From NCBI GenBank assembly GCA_020747015.1, contig JAGTJM010000014.1, positions 186,001-250,000 of the forward strand: a stretch of 64,000 bases of DNA, read 5' to 3'. A program made the translations under genes and the position numbers. Within the stretch, counting starts at the first letter, position 1. Every line of letters starts with the position of its first letter. The notes beneath the pieces were generated by a model. That model was given only the letters and a program-made list of their open reading frames with translations, made no database searches and had not been told where the DNA came from. This document shows, one piece after another, positions 43,579 to 55,148 of this stretch. This DNA comes from Pyrenochaeta sp. MPI-SDFR-AT-0127 (taxonomy: Eukaryota > Ascomycota > Dothideomycetes > Pleosporales > Cucurbitariaceae).

Positions 43579-45474
43579 CTACGCACCGCCCCCACCATGT
43601 GCAATCTTCTTGCCCTTTACACTCTTCTGCTCCATGCCCAAACTCACAAAAAATGCAAGCGCACTTGTCGCGATCGCCAGAACAAACGATGTCACAATAG
43701 CCTTATTGTATCCCTGCAATATGCCCGGTAATAGCTCTGGCGGTACAACCTGCCTAATATTCGTTGCTCCCGCCTCTGCAATGATCCTTGTGTCGAACCC
43801 TGGGACGTATCTTGGAATCTCCTTGCTTAGCGTATTGACAAAGATGTTTTGTGCAATTGAGATGCTGAGTGCACCGCCGAGGGAATTGAAGAACATGACG
43901 CATGCGTTCGCGGTAGGCATGTCCTTCTCGCTGGTGACAACCTGAACCGCGACAAATGGAATCTGGACTCCCGCTCCCGCTCCAACGCCAGCGAGGATCT
44001 GGTAGCCAATCCACTGACCAGCTGGAGAGTTGACTTTCAAAGTGTAGAGCATGCCTGCACCGACGGCAAAGATGGCACTGCCAAACCACATGAAGGGTGC
44101 ATACCATCCAACAACAGTGATAAGGCCGCCAATGACAATGGAGCTGCAGGTTATGCTGACGAGGTAGGCGATTGTGCGGATTCCAGATTCTTCGGCCGTG
44201 GTGCCCTTAATGGCTTGGAAGTAAAATGGGAGGTAGAAAATATGTCTAAACGTTTCATCAATTCAAATTGTTCGACTTAAGGGGTAGTACCTTGAGCAGA
44301 CTTACGCATATAAAGCCATCGACAGCAGAGCAGAGAATATGCAGCTAACCAAAACGGTCTGCTGCTTGAAAACACGGACAGGGATTGTCGCTCGGTCTTT
44401 TTGACGAATTTGGATACCAATGAAGACGGCGAGCATTAGTCCAAATCCTAGCAAAGTGCCCCAGACCTTCGAGTTCTGCCATGTATAAGTGAAGCCTCCC
44501 CATTGAAGCGCTAGTAAAAGCGACACGATGGCACAGATCAAGAATATTGCTCCCGCAATATCGATGTGCTGAAGCCGCTCTTTGACCGGCAAGTGGCTGT
44601 ATAGTCGCTTCGGGTTCGTGAAGAAAAAGTATACCACAGCGAGCGACACAGCTCCGAATGGCAAATTGATCCAGAAGCACCAGCGCCACGACAGTCGATC
44701 TGTAAATGCTCCTCCGAGGATCGGTCCTACGACACTTGCAATTCCGAACATGGAGGACAAGGCGGCAATGTAAATGGCGCGTTTCCGTAGAGGTACCGAG
44801 AATCCAATGATTGTCATTCCTCCAGAGTAAAGAGCTGCGGCGCCTGCTCCCGCAATGGCACGCCCAATGATAAACATAGGTGAGCTTGTCGCAGCCGCAC
44901 AAATGATAGACCCAATCTCAAAGATGACTAGCGCGGAAAGATATGTGTACTTGACATCGAAGTATGTGTATACCTTGCCGAAGGACGGCTGTAGCGAGGT
45001 GGTCGTGAGGAGATACGAGGATCCATACCAGCCGACATCTTCTAAACTGTTGAAGACGGAGGTAATTTTGGGAATTGCAGTTGCAATAATGGTATTGTCC
45101 AGGGCGATGACAAAGGTTGTGAGACACAGACCAACCGACAGGATTGCGAGTTTGAAGCCGCTCAGATATTTGGATTCGTCGTCCACTTCTTCATCCGCTC
45201 CACCTTCTTCTTTCTCAGTGGACACGGTTGGCTCGTCTCCATGTTCTACTTGCGTCACGCCTGCGGTTTTCTGTAGGCTTTGATCATGACTCTTTCGTGG
45301 CTCGGCGTTGAACTCCTTGCTCTTTTCATAGCCCTCGGAATTCTGATCAGCAGTGTTTGGTGGCGATCCTTCTGTACTTTCATCCGGTTTTCCTAGCACC
45401 GGTGGCTTCTCATTCTCGCTATGTGTCGTACTTGTACTGACGGAAGTGTCGGGTTTCTCCATGCCGTTCACCAT
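43579..45474 (-). CDS. MFS transporter, 14-TM drug:H+ antiporter type (DHA2)
   Basis: This has two exons, 44306-45474 and 43579-44245, with a 60-bp intron (GTAAGT...TTTAG). The product is 611 aa; an ATG four codons later is an alternative start. The first 100 residues are acidic and hydrophilic. Then come membrane segments with the DHA2 signatures: ALDNTIIATAIPKI (motif D1, TM1), the region around PSFGKVYTYFDVKY, GRAIAGAGAAALYSGGMTII (motif B/C area) and ASVVGPILGGAFTDRLSWRW (motif C). The second exon holds about six more segments and ends in KGKKIAHGGGGA. These exporters move toxic compounds or metabolites out of the cell using the proton gradient. No biosynthetic cluster lies beside it, so the substrate is unknown. 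Confidence 0.92.
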
Positions 45475-46785
45475 TGTACCCGGCGAACCGAACGGAATTT
45501 GCCGTGGTGGGACGTGGGTTCGCTGACAGGGCGTCTGGGGAAACGAATCAGACTGTAGCGCGGCTATGAATGCTTAATTGCCAAATCTGAACCTAATCCT
45601 AGAGTATCGATACACTTGATAAGTTGCGCAAACCGAGCGCAAGTCGTGTAGCCTTGAGCAAAACATACTTGGGGCCGCGCTCTTGTTTGTATGGCAGCCC
45701 CATAGCTCCGAGGACATGCTCTCCTCCGGCGCCATGGCCGTATCCTTTACGGCCTCCAGACGGGAATGTCAAATGAGCATCTCGAACCGAGACAAAAATC
45801 GAATGTTTGGCCGGCATCTCAGTTTCCGGGCACGAGCAGCCAATTAGGAGACATGGGCAACACACCATCGACGCCCCTGACCCTTGCGCAGGGTCGCTTC
45901 GAGAATGGCGGAAGAAATTGTGGCTTGTGACCGTTGTTCGCATCTTCTTACGCCGTGCCGCTGTTATGGCGGCGAAACAACAGGTATTTGAACACTGGCA
46001 TGGTTAAAAAGAAGTGTGAATGCAGAATTCATTCTATTACAACTCAGTGGTCAAGTTCTCGGCTACTTTTGCAGCTGGAGTTGCCCTTAAGGTGTTCAGG
46101 CTGGACTTTACACGTTCCGCGCCATCGGTTGCACGCGACGCCTCGGCGATCTATTGAAACGATCTGGAACCAAAGATAAAAGAACCCGAATGCGAGCACG
46201 TGACATTGGGATCCTTTGACTATATTCCTCTCCGTGCCCAGCAGATTCACTTCCACTACAAGATACTTCCTTAATCGACAGTGACGAAGAAATGGAGCCA
46301 AATATGGCTGGCGATAACATCGACACTTCAAGTTCCAGCGTGACGTACGGATTCGGATGGTCGTCCACAAATAGACGGCTCTTCACATGCGCGAATCCTT
46401 CGGAGTGACATTTCGCTCGCTTATTCGCAGTCACTACTTGGGATCATCCTCTCTCTGTCCCAGGGATAATCCAAGCTGCACCTTGAGTAATGTTCCGCGC
46501 AACGGGCCGTCCGCTCCCGCACTTGTTGTCGATGGTCCTCCGAATTCTGGAGTGGGCGAAGAATACTTGGAAAAGTCTTTATTGAAGATTTTGCGAAGGC
46601 TTTGTGCTCAACAAAAAGAAGTAAGAAATGCTAGGAATGCAACAGAAACGAGGTAGAGCAACGATAAAGAAAACGTCCCTCCTTCTAAAGTTACGCCGTT
46701 CATAATCATCATCTAATATTCTCAACCATATCCTTCATCATGCGAAATACCTTTCGATCTGTCTGAAAATGCCCTTCTCCTTTCA
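45475..46785. other. intergenic, no gene recognised
   Basis: This is the upstream region of the MFS gene and the 3' flank of the small Cys/His protein. Minus-strand frames of about 110 codons (45599-45943, 46108-46434) show no motif. Confidence 0.5.
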
Positions 46786-47018
46786 CTAAAAGTACTGTCA
46801 GTATCACGCTCCTCGTACGTATAATACCATCATGCGTGACAAGCCCTCACCTTCCCTGGACACGCCGTACAAGGTGTTTCAACTTTGACGGTTGCCAGAA
46901 TGATGCCGTCGTGCCCTCTCGCGCACTTCTGCTGAATCATCTGTCCTTTGGGACAGAGCTGCTGGAATACCATCTGCGTATGGCCACAGTGATGGGAGTA
47001 TGCATGGTAGAAGCACAT
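46786..47018 (-). CDS. Very small Cys/His-rich protein
   Basis: This has two exons, 46851-47018 and 46786-46794, with a 56-bp intron (GTGAGG...GACAG). The product is 58 aa: MCFYHAYSHHCGHTQMVFQQ, LCPKGQMIQQKCARGHDGII, LATVKVETPCTACPGKYF. It has six Cys (after MC) and five His in a spacing that could bind one or two zinc ions. There is no signal peptide, so it is not a typical secreted effector. I believe short fungal proteins with this CGHT...CP...C..GH pattern exist, but I cannot name a function. The ATG is the one just before CFYHAY; the open frame extends upstream. The last three-codon exon is the least certain part; readthrough would give KVRACHA instead. Confidence 0.55.
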
Positions 47019-50000
47019 AGCGGTGCAAGAATTGGCGTTTCCTTTCTTGAGGTATGAATGAAGGTGGAACGGCTGGAGTGGATGAGAGGGTGCTGTGTAC
47101 TGGGAAGAACGAATACGCACGGCACAGGTAAGATCTGTAAATACTCTCGAGCCCTATTCCAACGTCAGACGTAGCGCTACTCATCTTACGCCTTAATTAC
47201 GGACTGTAATGTGGTTCGCTCTCTTAGCTCTCCGTTCTGCGTGATCGGTCTGTGCCAAATTGAGGGTGGTCTGAGTATGAATGAGTGACAAAGTAGAAGT
47301 CACTGGCAGGAATGAACGTAATGAAGGATAGCGCAACTATTCAATTGTGTATACATCATGTCCTTCTTGCAAGTCATTGTTTCTTTTATCCTCTCTGATG
47401 TAACAACTAAGTCGTGATTGTTCTTCAACATTCGGGTTCCGCAGTTTGATTCCTGTGGTCAACGCAACAAATGGAGTCAAGGCTCTTCCGTGAGTTTGCG
47501 TGACTGGTACCATAAGTTTTCGGGAAGTAAAGTATCCGAATGAGACAATCGAGGCTGATCGTGATCTGTTACCAAGAAAAGCTGAAGGACTAGTCGCAGC
47601 GATGGGTGTCCGTGATAATATGCAAGAAGTTCACTGTCTCAGAGATCGCTGCCCGGCCATTCGAGTCGTTGGTCCTCAGCCACAGCAGTAGCATGCCACT
47701 TGAAAGTGCACCAAAGCTGCAATTTGGAGTTCTCAATATACAGCCACATACCCACCCGGCAAGGCGCATACAGCGGATTGAACCCAAACCTTAAGCCAAA
47801 TGACGGTAGCATCTGATCTGCCATGCCACATCTCCAGTGTTCCACAAAGGCATCCCGTGCCGTTTGCTCGATTGACAAAAAATACGGTTCCATACGAAAA
47901 CGTCGATGATTCCCTGCTTTTTGACAGGCCCGTCGGAATGAGACCTAGCCTCACCTGAATGCTTGCTCTCACGATATTGATTGTAAGTGAAGAATGTGAC
48001 CAGCAATCACCACTGGGAGGCTGTAGGACACAAACATGAGACCATTGGTTCATCACAGGGGTGGCAGGTCTCGGCACCGTTGAAGAGCCGTGTTACGCTG
48101 GCATATGCACACCTTACAGTGGCGTTATGCCCAGTAGATCTCGCGGAGGTTGGGAAGGCTGACGTTGATATTTGTTAAAGTCCCGCTACGGTGTTGGCCA
48201 GCATATTGGGGTTCCCAGCCAATCAGCGCGTGGTCACACCGCTAATTCGGATGGAATCATTGAACGCAAACTCGCTGCAAGTCCCGCATATGACGAAACG
48301 AGAGCTGACGGTTGTCAGTGCTAGTTCCCTTGGGATCCTTGGTTGGCTGCCACAAGGCCAAATATAGGAAAGATCAATACTAGGATTGGCTCGTTCTCCG
48401 CCCTTTCAAGGCTGGGAGGTGCAGCGTGCTCCACCCCACGATATACTCCGACTTTAAAAATGAAAAATGCAGGTGGCATGGGCCAGTCATGTTTATTCAG
48501 GACAATCTGTCAGCATGCATTCGGTTGGTCTCCACCGTGGGGTCCGTAGGAAGTGCTGAGGACCAAACTGTGCCAGCGCCAGGGCGTGCTGGTCGCTCGT
48601 GGCTGACTTGGGAGGCTGTTCCCCGGGCTGGAGGGGTCTTCCTTCGCGGTATACGATGATGGAATACTGCATCCCGGCAAGCTGTGAGAGGATGCGCTGG
48701 CAAAGGGTTGTGGTTCATCTGAGACCTCCAGGATGAGGCACAGGCCTGCAGGCGCACGTTGGCAACCCTCTCGAGGAACGGCGGAACAGCAAGAGGTGGT
48801 GTCGTCGATTGAGGAGAGTGATGCTATGGCAGCATTATTACTAGCCTCCAATGCCAGCTGGCAACGCGCCATCTGAACCATGAACGGGAAAAAGACAATG
48901 CATGGGACTATTGTAGTTTAGCGGAGCCTCTGACGCTTGACACGTAGCCAACATAGCTCGCCTGTCTGCATATTGACGCAGGAGCTGCGCTTGCATTTCC
49001 AGGAGGCCAGGATAGATTGAGCGGGTTAATTCTAGCATCCATTACCTTTGCGTCCGCCCTGCCATTTTTCTTGTCATCGTCAGTCGCAGTCCGTTGTTGT
49101 GCGCTCAATTGCTGTGCGCCTTTCACTCAGTCCCCTCACCACCAAGCCAAAAGTGGTCGCGATACCGAACCAAGCCCCGCCGGCCATTCCAAGAGGGCTC
49201 AAACGGCCATCCTCGTGCAAATCAGCAAACCTGGGGCTTCTGGGAGTGCGCGGCCAAGTTTCGCTTGCCCGGCCGTCTAAAACAGCTGCACTGACCTCTC
49301 CTACACCGCCTGGCCGGACGTCACGGCTTAATATCGTCGCATAACCTCGCGCGCTGGACAATTGAAGCTCGAGGTGGTCGCGATGCGCTGTCCGAGACAC
49401 CAGAACCACATCTCCCAGCCACCCTGCATCTCACATCTGATGCCTGACGTCTGCTAGCCCGTCGCAAAAAGGTCCCGCTTCGCCTCACCCATTGGGCGCT
49501 TCCATTGGCTCAGCTGTCATCCCAGTCATCGAATGAGAGTAGGGCTCTGGTAGCAAGCAGCGACGCCGTCTCGACTTGTCCATTTAGAGGTATCCAGATA
49601 TTCCCAAGCCCTGCCACGCAATAAGGGCGGTTGAGAAGCTCGAGGCCATCGCTGACAGTTGTCCAGAGTTATCTCTCCAACACATCTGGCGTTTCCTGGG
49701 CCTTCTTGTACATTATCAACACTCGTTGCGCCCTCCCGCCTTGTCCTAATATCTGTACGGCGTACCATATTCACTACCATCATCACTGCCTAATCCAGCA
49801 AATCTCCGAGTGGCGCCTGGCATATTGAGTGGGCCGTTCCATTGTCAATCTCCGGCTTAAGCCATCACGAGAATCACTATTCACTCAAGATAGCCACCCG
49901 CACGGCACTCGGCCAGCTGTCGAAACCCTATCAATTGGCCAGTACTGCTTGCTTTGGTTTCAGGTTCTCATCTCCTCGGCGGTCTCATCGCACGGCGTCA

Positions 50001-50356
50001 TCGGTCAGCTCGGACCGGGCTGCACTGTGTCTGTCCATCTTGGAGATACAGCGCAACGGTCCGGGTTGGCGGTTAAGGGTGAGTGACTGCATTTCTTTTG
50101 GCGACGATATTCCCACCTCATCCAAGACTGCATCTATTGGTACCAGCCCTATACGACCTGGAAGGTGCGGTAGGTCCTACGCAGCATCCTTATCCTCGAA
50201 CCCCTTCAATTGCGCGGTCTGATTTGACGAGTTGAGGCTCTTGAGAGCTTGTTTACCGCTCACCTGGGCGCTCCTTCCCAGTCCCGCCATCCGCCATCGT
50301 TCCTTCCTTCACATTCAACAATCTGACAAAGTACACGCAGACACAGTCACGAGAAG
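47019..50356. other. long intergenic region before the 14-3-3-like gene
   Basis: About 3.3 kb with overlapping short frames on both strands and no domain. The last 800 bases are pyrimidine-rich and contain several short open frames, consistent with a long promoter/5' leader of the downstream gene. No tRNA-like fold was seen. Confidence 0.5.
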
Positions 50357-51919
50357 ATGGCATCTTTGGACTTTGATCAGAAGTTCTTGGGCCGAATAGC
50401 CAAACAGACAACGGAATCCAACCCCTTCCTTTCTGGTGCTCTCTACCAGATCTTGGGTCTATCTGTGTTATTGGCTCGGAGACTCATTCGCGCCAGGAAG
50501 CTTCGCAAGCTTGACACGAGCCGAGATACGCCGTCACTTGCAGCATATCAGCACATACTATGGATGTCTCGTGAGGGATTATCCATATTGGAGCTCTACG
50601 TGCTCCCGTACGCTCAAGATAACCAGCATGGCCCAGAATGTAGAGTTCTGAGCGTCAAACTACGAGCGAGCTTCTACCACATCTTCTGTCTGTTCCATAA
50701 TCACCCACCCATCACCACGACTAATATGGCATCTACCGATCCTCGCATCCCTGGTGCGCCCCAAGTGCCCCTTTCACCGAGGAATGGTAACGGACAAGGC
50801 CGCAAGACAGATCCTCCTGGGTTGTCACCTTCGTCGAAGCGCGCAGGCAAGCAACCTACCCTCCGTGAACCAATCGACTCGATCGTATCCGAGACCTCCT
50901 TTGTCACGAACCCGTATGCTGCTGGAGGGCCAGTTGGAACTCCATCCCCAGGACCACCGATCAATGCGCCTCCCGGCCTGAACCCGATTCCAATTCCCCA
51001 GCCATCGTCATTCATTCTACCGCCCTTGAACTTTATACCTTTGGCCAGCGGCTACTTCTCAACAGCTACGTCATACGCCACCCAATTTCTTCCTGGTTCA
51101 CATCCATTGAGACTATCCGTAGCTCTCGAGCACAGCGCATTCCTCTGGGACTGTGTTCACGACCACGATGCATCCCGACGCGTTGCTAGGCGCGCAATCA
51201 AAGACGTGTACCGCGCCCAAGAAGCAATGGATGATACTGAGTTTGAGGATGCTGCAGAGCTAGTAGGGATCCTTGGAAGGATGATGAAGCGCAAAAGTTG
51301 GGAGGGTACACCTCGGGTCGGTGGCATGGGGAGCCCGGAGCCTGTAGCACCAGGATCAGCCCCAAATCCTAGTGGCACCAACGACCAGAGCAATAGAACC
51401 GCCGCTGCGCCTCTCCGACAGAGTCCGCAAAGCAATAGACGGGCAGCCGAACGCCCCCCAATCGCAGAAGATTCTGTGTCAGGCCAGGTAAAGAGCACTG
51501 CCCGCAGTCGCTCCACTTCGGCCAGCAAGACTACACCCAGACAGAAGGAGAGTGGCAGTCACGAGAATACACCACGGTCAGATACACAACGTTTCGCAGG
51601 AGGCGGAAGCCAAGACACAACACCACGCGCAAGACATGTTAGTGTAGAGAGCGGCGCCAGTACTACGCCAAGGGCTCCTCAGGGGGTTGCTAGCCGCTCG
51701 CCCGCAACTCCATCAACTGTCCGAACGATACACCGACCCTCTGGTAGTGGCAGTTCCCAAAAAGGAACGCCCGTCATTGGAAGCTCTACGCCCATCACAC
51801 CAAGTGCCGCCGCAACTCTCGCGTCCGACGCAGTCCGTCATTCGCCAAATCTTCGTCGATCGCCGCCTGCACGCTCATCGCCGTCCCAAGAAAGCTCATA
51901 CTCGAGGCAGCAGCGATGA
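50357..51919 (+). CDS. Fungal 14-3-3-like protein with disordered Ser/Pro tail
   Basis: This is a single-exon gene of 520 aa. Residues about 1-120 are helical (DFDQKFLGRIAKQTTESNPF, LYQILGLSVLLARRLIRARK, AYQHILWMSREGLSILELYV, LRASFYHIFCLFHNHPP). A Pro/Gly/Ser insert lies at about 120-220. A second helical block follows at about 230-315 (YATQFLPGSHPLRLSVALEH, SAFLWDCVHDHDASRRVARR, AIKDVYRAQEAMD). The helical blocks, especially RASFYHIFCLFHN, recall the 14-3-3 fold but split by an insert; this is my reading and is only moderately certain. The last 200 residues are Ser/Thr/Pro/Arg-rich with many TP and SP sites. If a 14-3-3-type protein, it would bind phosphopeptides. Convergent with prp31. Confidence 0.72.
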   Translation: MASLDFDQKFLGRIAKQTTESNPFLSGALYQILGLSVLLARRLIRARKLRKLDTSRDTPSLAAYQHILWMSREGLSILELYVLPYAQDNQHGPECRVLSVKLRASFYHIFCLFHNHPPITTTNMASTDPRIPGAPQVPLSPRNGNGQGRKTDPPGLSPSSKRAGKQPTLREPIDSIVSETSFVTNPYAAGGPVGTPSPGPPINAPPGLNPIPIPQPSSFILPPLNFIPLASGYFSTATSYATQFLPGSHPLRLSVALEHSAFLWDCVHDHDASRRVARRAIKDVYRAQEAMDDTEFEDAAELVGILGRMMKRKSWEGTPRVGGMGSPEPVAPGSAPNPSGTNDQSNRTAAAPLRQSPQSNRRAAERPPIAEDSVSGQVKSTARSRSTSASKTTPRQKESGSHENTPRSDTQRFAGGGSQDTTPRARHVSVESGASTTPRAPQGVASRSPATPSTVRTIHRPSGSGSSQKGTPVIGSSTPITPSAAATLASDAVRHSPNLRRSPPARSSPSQESSYSRQQR

Positions 51920-53012
51920 CTCGCGGGGACGGGACGGGAACAAGAAAAGCAAAGAAAAATGGAGGTTCAGTGGACTGTGCCTGACCGAGAAGCCGACATA
52001 GTGCTTCTTCCGTCAACTCAACCATCGTCCGTGTCATCAACACCCGTGGACTATGGTAAACCCCTTCCGCCGCCTCCGTATTGAGTCACTCCTTGATCAG
52101 TATTCTTCCGCTTTGAGTACCCGCTCCGTCAAAGATTCACCTCGGCACAAACCACACACACACACACACATCTATCCTTATCGCCTCTCCGATTTCGCCC
52201 TAACACCCATCCGCATTACTGTACCATACTGCTGGCGTTCCCACGGCGTACATACCCACCATACATTTCGGTTCCTGCATTGTAGCATAATGGACACCAA
52301 AAGCCTTGCTCTTTCCAAAAGGGCGGCCTTTTTGCATTAATTTTATTTGGTTTACCTACCTTACCGGAGTTTTGGATGGACAACTTGCTGTTTCTTCTCT
52401 TCACTGTTCTAGATACCACACTGTTGGTCGCTTCCGCGCATGTTTTTGGGTCTCGGCGTAGATATGATTTGGATCAACACGAATTGGATGTTTTTGGATA
52501 CTCGTCTGCAACTGCTTCGATCAGAGCTTTGCTGCCAGCTGGCTCTACATTTGGCTAATCGTGATGCAGACAGTACTGCTTGTTGAAATTATAGAAAAGA
52601 TACTGTCTTCGATGAGAGACTAACGAATAGCTGTTCAAACTGGTGACTAAATATGCCCCGAGGACCTTTGGTGCATCAAGTATCTCCCAGTTATCTCACA
52701 TTAGATGTCTACTTTCGCTCTGTTGATCTAACTAATATCAGCAACTACACTTGCTGACAGCTAGAGAGAAGCAAAACTTTGCGTGATTAGAAGGGTAAGT
52801 GGAAGAATGGTTGAATATATTGAACTATTTCGAGGAAGACTATATATCGGAAATGTGGATATCAATCTCTAAATTGGCCTTTCCAATCCCTACAAACGCC
52901 ACTTAATATGCACATATCCTATGCAAGGAAAGCCCCTATACGCCTTGAAAATGCTTGCGTCCTCCACACCCCCTACCTTCAATCGTCGTCACACATAGAG
53001 CACATGTAAATA
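51920..53012. other. intergenic, convergent 3' flanks
   Basis: This is 1.1 kb. It contains a (CA)9 microsatellite at 52153-52170 and otherwise AT-rich sequence. Confidence 0.6.
52153..52170 (+). repeat. (CA)9 dinucleotide microsatellite
   Basis: Nine CA units downstream of the 14-3-3-like gene. Confidence 0.85.
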
Positions 53013-54692
53013 TTAAGACTCGGTCCTCGGCTTCTTAGTTGGTAGTGCAGGGACCTTGAAGCCACCAGCATCGACCTTTGACCCGCTGCCATTGAGCTGT
53101 GTGAAAGATCCACCTTTGAACCATCGATCCTCGTCGGCTTTGCGTTTGCGGTTCATCTCTTCTCTGATCTTCGGGTCTACGAGCTCGAGGCCCTGTACAG
53201 GCGTAAATGCAATCGAGTTCGTTCCCGCACCACCCAGGCCCACACCACCAGTCCGAAGGCCTTGAGCGCGTAAGCTGGTCGCAGTACCACCAGCACCGAA
53301 GCCTTTAAGCGAAGAAGCAGCGCCCAGCGTAGTATCACCGCCCCAACCAGGGTTCTTTTTGGAGAGTTTAGCACGCGTTTTGGGATCAATCTGCTGTGCG
53401 CGAAGACGGCCCGTGTCTGTGGCGCCGATCATGCCCATACCCTTTACTGAGTCGCCATACCCGACTTCCTTTTCTTCTTTTCCGAATGCCATTCTGTTTT
53501 GTGCTTTGCGAATTTCGGTCATGGCTGTTGCTTCCTTTGCTTTCCTCGCCCTTCGCCCACCACGTTTTCGGCTCGGTTTGTCATCTGGAGCAGGTAGGGC
53601 GCGGACACCTTTGTTTGCGGGTATTTCTGTGAGCTTATCAAGACGCCGTTCGCAGTCTTCTTTGAGTTGTTGACCGGTGGAGCCGTCAGGAGCGGAATGC
53701 ACCATGTCAACGCGGGCAGCGAGAATGACTTTTGCGGAAACAATGCGCATAGCTTGTTTTTTTAGGTCTTGTCGTATGGCTTGAAGGATGGGGCTGTTAT
53801 AAAGGAAACCTTGATGTCGAATGCCCACGTTAGTTGCGAGTCCGAGGCCGCTTGCTTTGTTGGAACCTAATGGTGCAATATTGCATGCAGGCGTCTTTGC
53901 TAGACCAGCGAGACCTCCAGCATAGTTGATGAACTGGGCAGCGGTAAGTGAGCCGACGAGCGCGGTGAGATTCGGGGCGAAGACATTCATGCGCGACTGC
54001 ACATATGAAGTAAGAGAACCCTTCGCTTTATCGAGGTTGAGGAGCAGTTTGCATGCATTAACGATCATGTCGAGTTCCGCATCACTGAGATCACGGCCCT
54101 GGGCTCGAGTAGCTTCGACTGTGACGACCATGAGCGATGGCGCATCCAGAATGCTCTTCAGTGGTACCCCAACAACATTGTCTGCACTTTGTGCAATCGC
54201 CTTGATGTCGTTGAGAGGGCCATTTTTTAAGATCGCGACAGTCTTTGCATAATCGACGGGATTCTTGATAAGCTCTTCAAGGTATGGGAAGCGCAGAGAG
54301 TAGTTGTCGCGAATGAACTTGTGCACGGCCGCAATCTCGCCGTCGATCTGTGTCGAATACTCATTTGCCTCTTTCAGCAGCTGATACTCTGGATTGTCCT
54401 CGATCGATTCGCCATCCATGACTTCTTCCATGCGGTCCTTGACCTCGTCGATCTGCTGCAGTACTGGTTCAAGGTTGTCCATCAGGCTTTGCGCGCCACG
54501 AATATCTGCCGGACCCTTTTTCTTCTTGTTCTGTGCTGCCGCATATTCTGCCTCTTCGTCTACCATAGCCTCGTCCTCGCCATCTGCCTCTGGAGACTCA
54601 TCTCCTCCAGCGAAATCATTTTCCAAGTCCGCAACATCCTCATCCCCAGAATCGGCGAAATCAGCCATGAGCTCCTGTTCTAGTGTCGCCAT
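53013..54692 (-). CDS. prp31: U4/U6 small nuclear ribonucleoprotein Prp31
   Basis: This is a single-exon gene of 559 aa. The N-terminus is acidic (MATLEQELMADFADSGDEDV). The helical NOSIC region is at about residues 90-200 (LRFPYLEELIKNPVDYAKTV, NDIKAIAQSADNVVGVPLKS). The Nop domain is at about 210-360 (TSYVQSRMNVFAPNLTALVG, AAQFINYAGGLAGLAKTPAC, RHQGFLYNSPILQAIRQDLK, IVSAKVILAARVDMVH). The C-terminal Prp31 domain has basic KRGGRRARKAKEA and NRMAFGKEEKEVGYGD. Prp31 bridges the U4 15.5K protein and U4/U6 snRNA and is needed for tri-snRNP formation. It is divergent from clf1, another spliceosome gene, with 456 bp between starts. Confidence 0.95.
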   Translation of the reverse strand: MATLEQELMADFADSGDEDVADLENDFAGGDESPEADGEDEAMVDEEAEYAAAQNKKKKGPADIRGAQSLMDNLEPVLQQIDEVKDRMEEVMDGESIEDNPEYQLLKEANEYSTQIDGEIAAVHKFIRDNYSLRFPYLEELIKNPVDYAKTVAILKNGPLNDIKAIAQSADNVVGVPLKSILDAPSLMVVTVEATRAQGRDLSDAELDMIVNACKLLLNLDKAKGSLTSYVQSRMNVFAPNLTALVGSLTAAQFINYAGGLAGLAKTPACNIAPLGSNKASGLGLATNVGIRHQGFLYNSPILQAIRQDLKKQAMRIVSAKVILAARVDMVHSAPDGSTGQQLKEDCERRLDKLTEIPANKGVRALPAPDDKPSRKRGGRRARKAKEATAMTEIRKAQNRMAFGKEEKEVGYGDSVKGMGMIGATDTGRLRAQQIDPKTRAKLSKKNPGWGGDTTLGAASSLKGFGAGGTATSLRAQGLRTGGVGLGGAGTNSIAFTPVQGLELVDPKIREEMNRKRKADEDRWFKGGSFTQLNGSGSKVDAGGFKVPALPTKKPRTES

Positions 54693-55148
54693 CTTGTGAT
54701 AGTATTCGTCCCTTAATCACTGAATTGTGAAATGTATCCTAGTATGTGCAGTTGTTACACCCGTGATGGTCTTCGCACGAAAGTCGCAACGGCGGCCAGA
54801 GGTTACCCTCCTAGTGAAGTTGGGTTGAGTGTTGAGCTCTGACAAGCACAATGATATACGTACCTTTGCCTGATGTGGCCGCCGGCAAGGAATGTGGGGG
54901 GTGACAAATCTTGGGTGAAGTGACCTTGTATGTAGGCGCGACCGCGGTGATATAAAGTGTAGGGCTTGGCATGGAGATACTGCCAGGCGGTAAGGACGGC
55001 GCGCATGAAATTCATACCCAAGCTTCCACCAACGTCCTTCAACCTCAACGAGGCGTAGCTGGCGTTTCTTCCTAGGTTGGGTTACGCGCCGTCCTCAGAA
55101 AATCCATACCTTGCATTAAGCCTTCTCGACTCCACCCACGATATCACG
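54693..55148. promoter_or_regulatory. divergent promoter of prp31 and clf1
   Basis: This is a 456-bp region between the two ATGs, so the two spliceosome genes probably share promoter elements. I did not identify a specific factor site. Confidence 0.55.

Noticed and set aside
45599..46434. Two minus-strand frames of 108-114 codons
   Set aside because: Upstream of the MFS gene, no domain; likely chance.
53056..54699. Plus-strand frames opposite prp31
   Set aside because: Shadows of a well-supported single-exon gene.
55077..55148. 24-codon extension of Clf1
   Set aside because: No ATG in the extension; the conserved start METRGPP begins at 55149.
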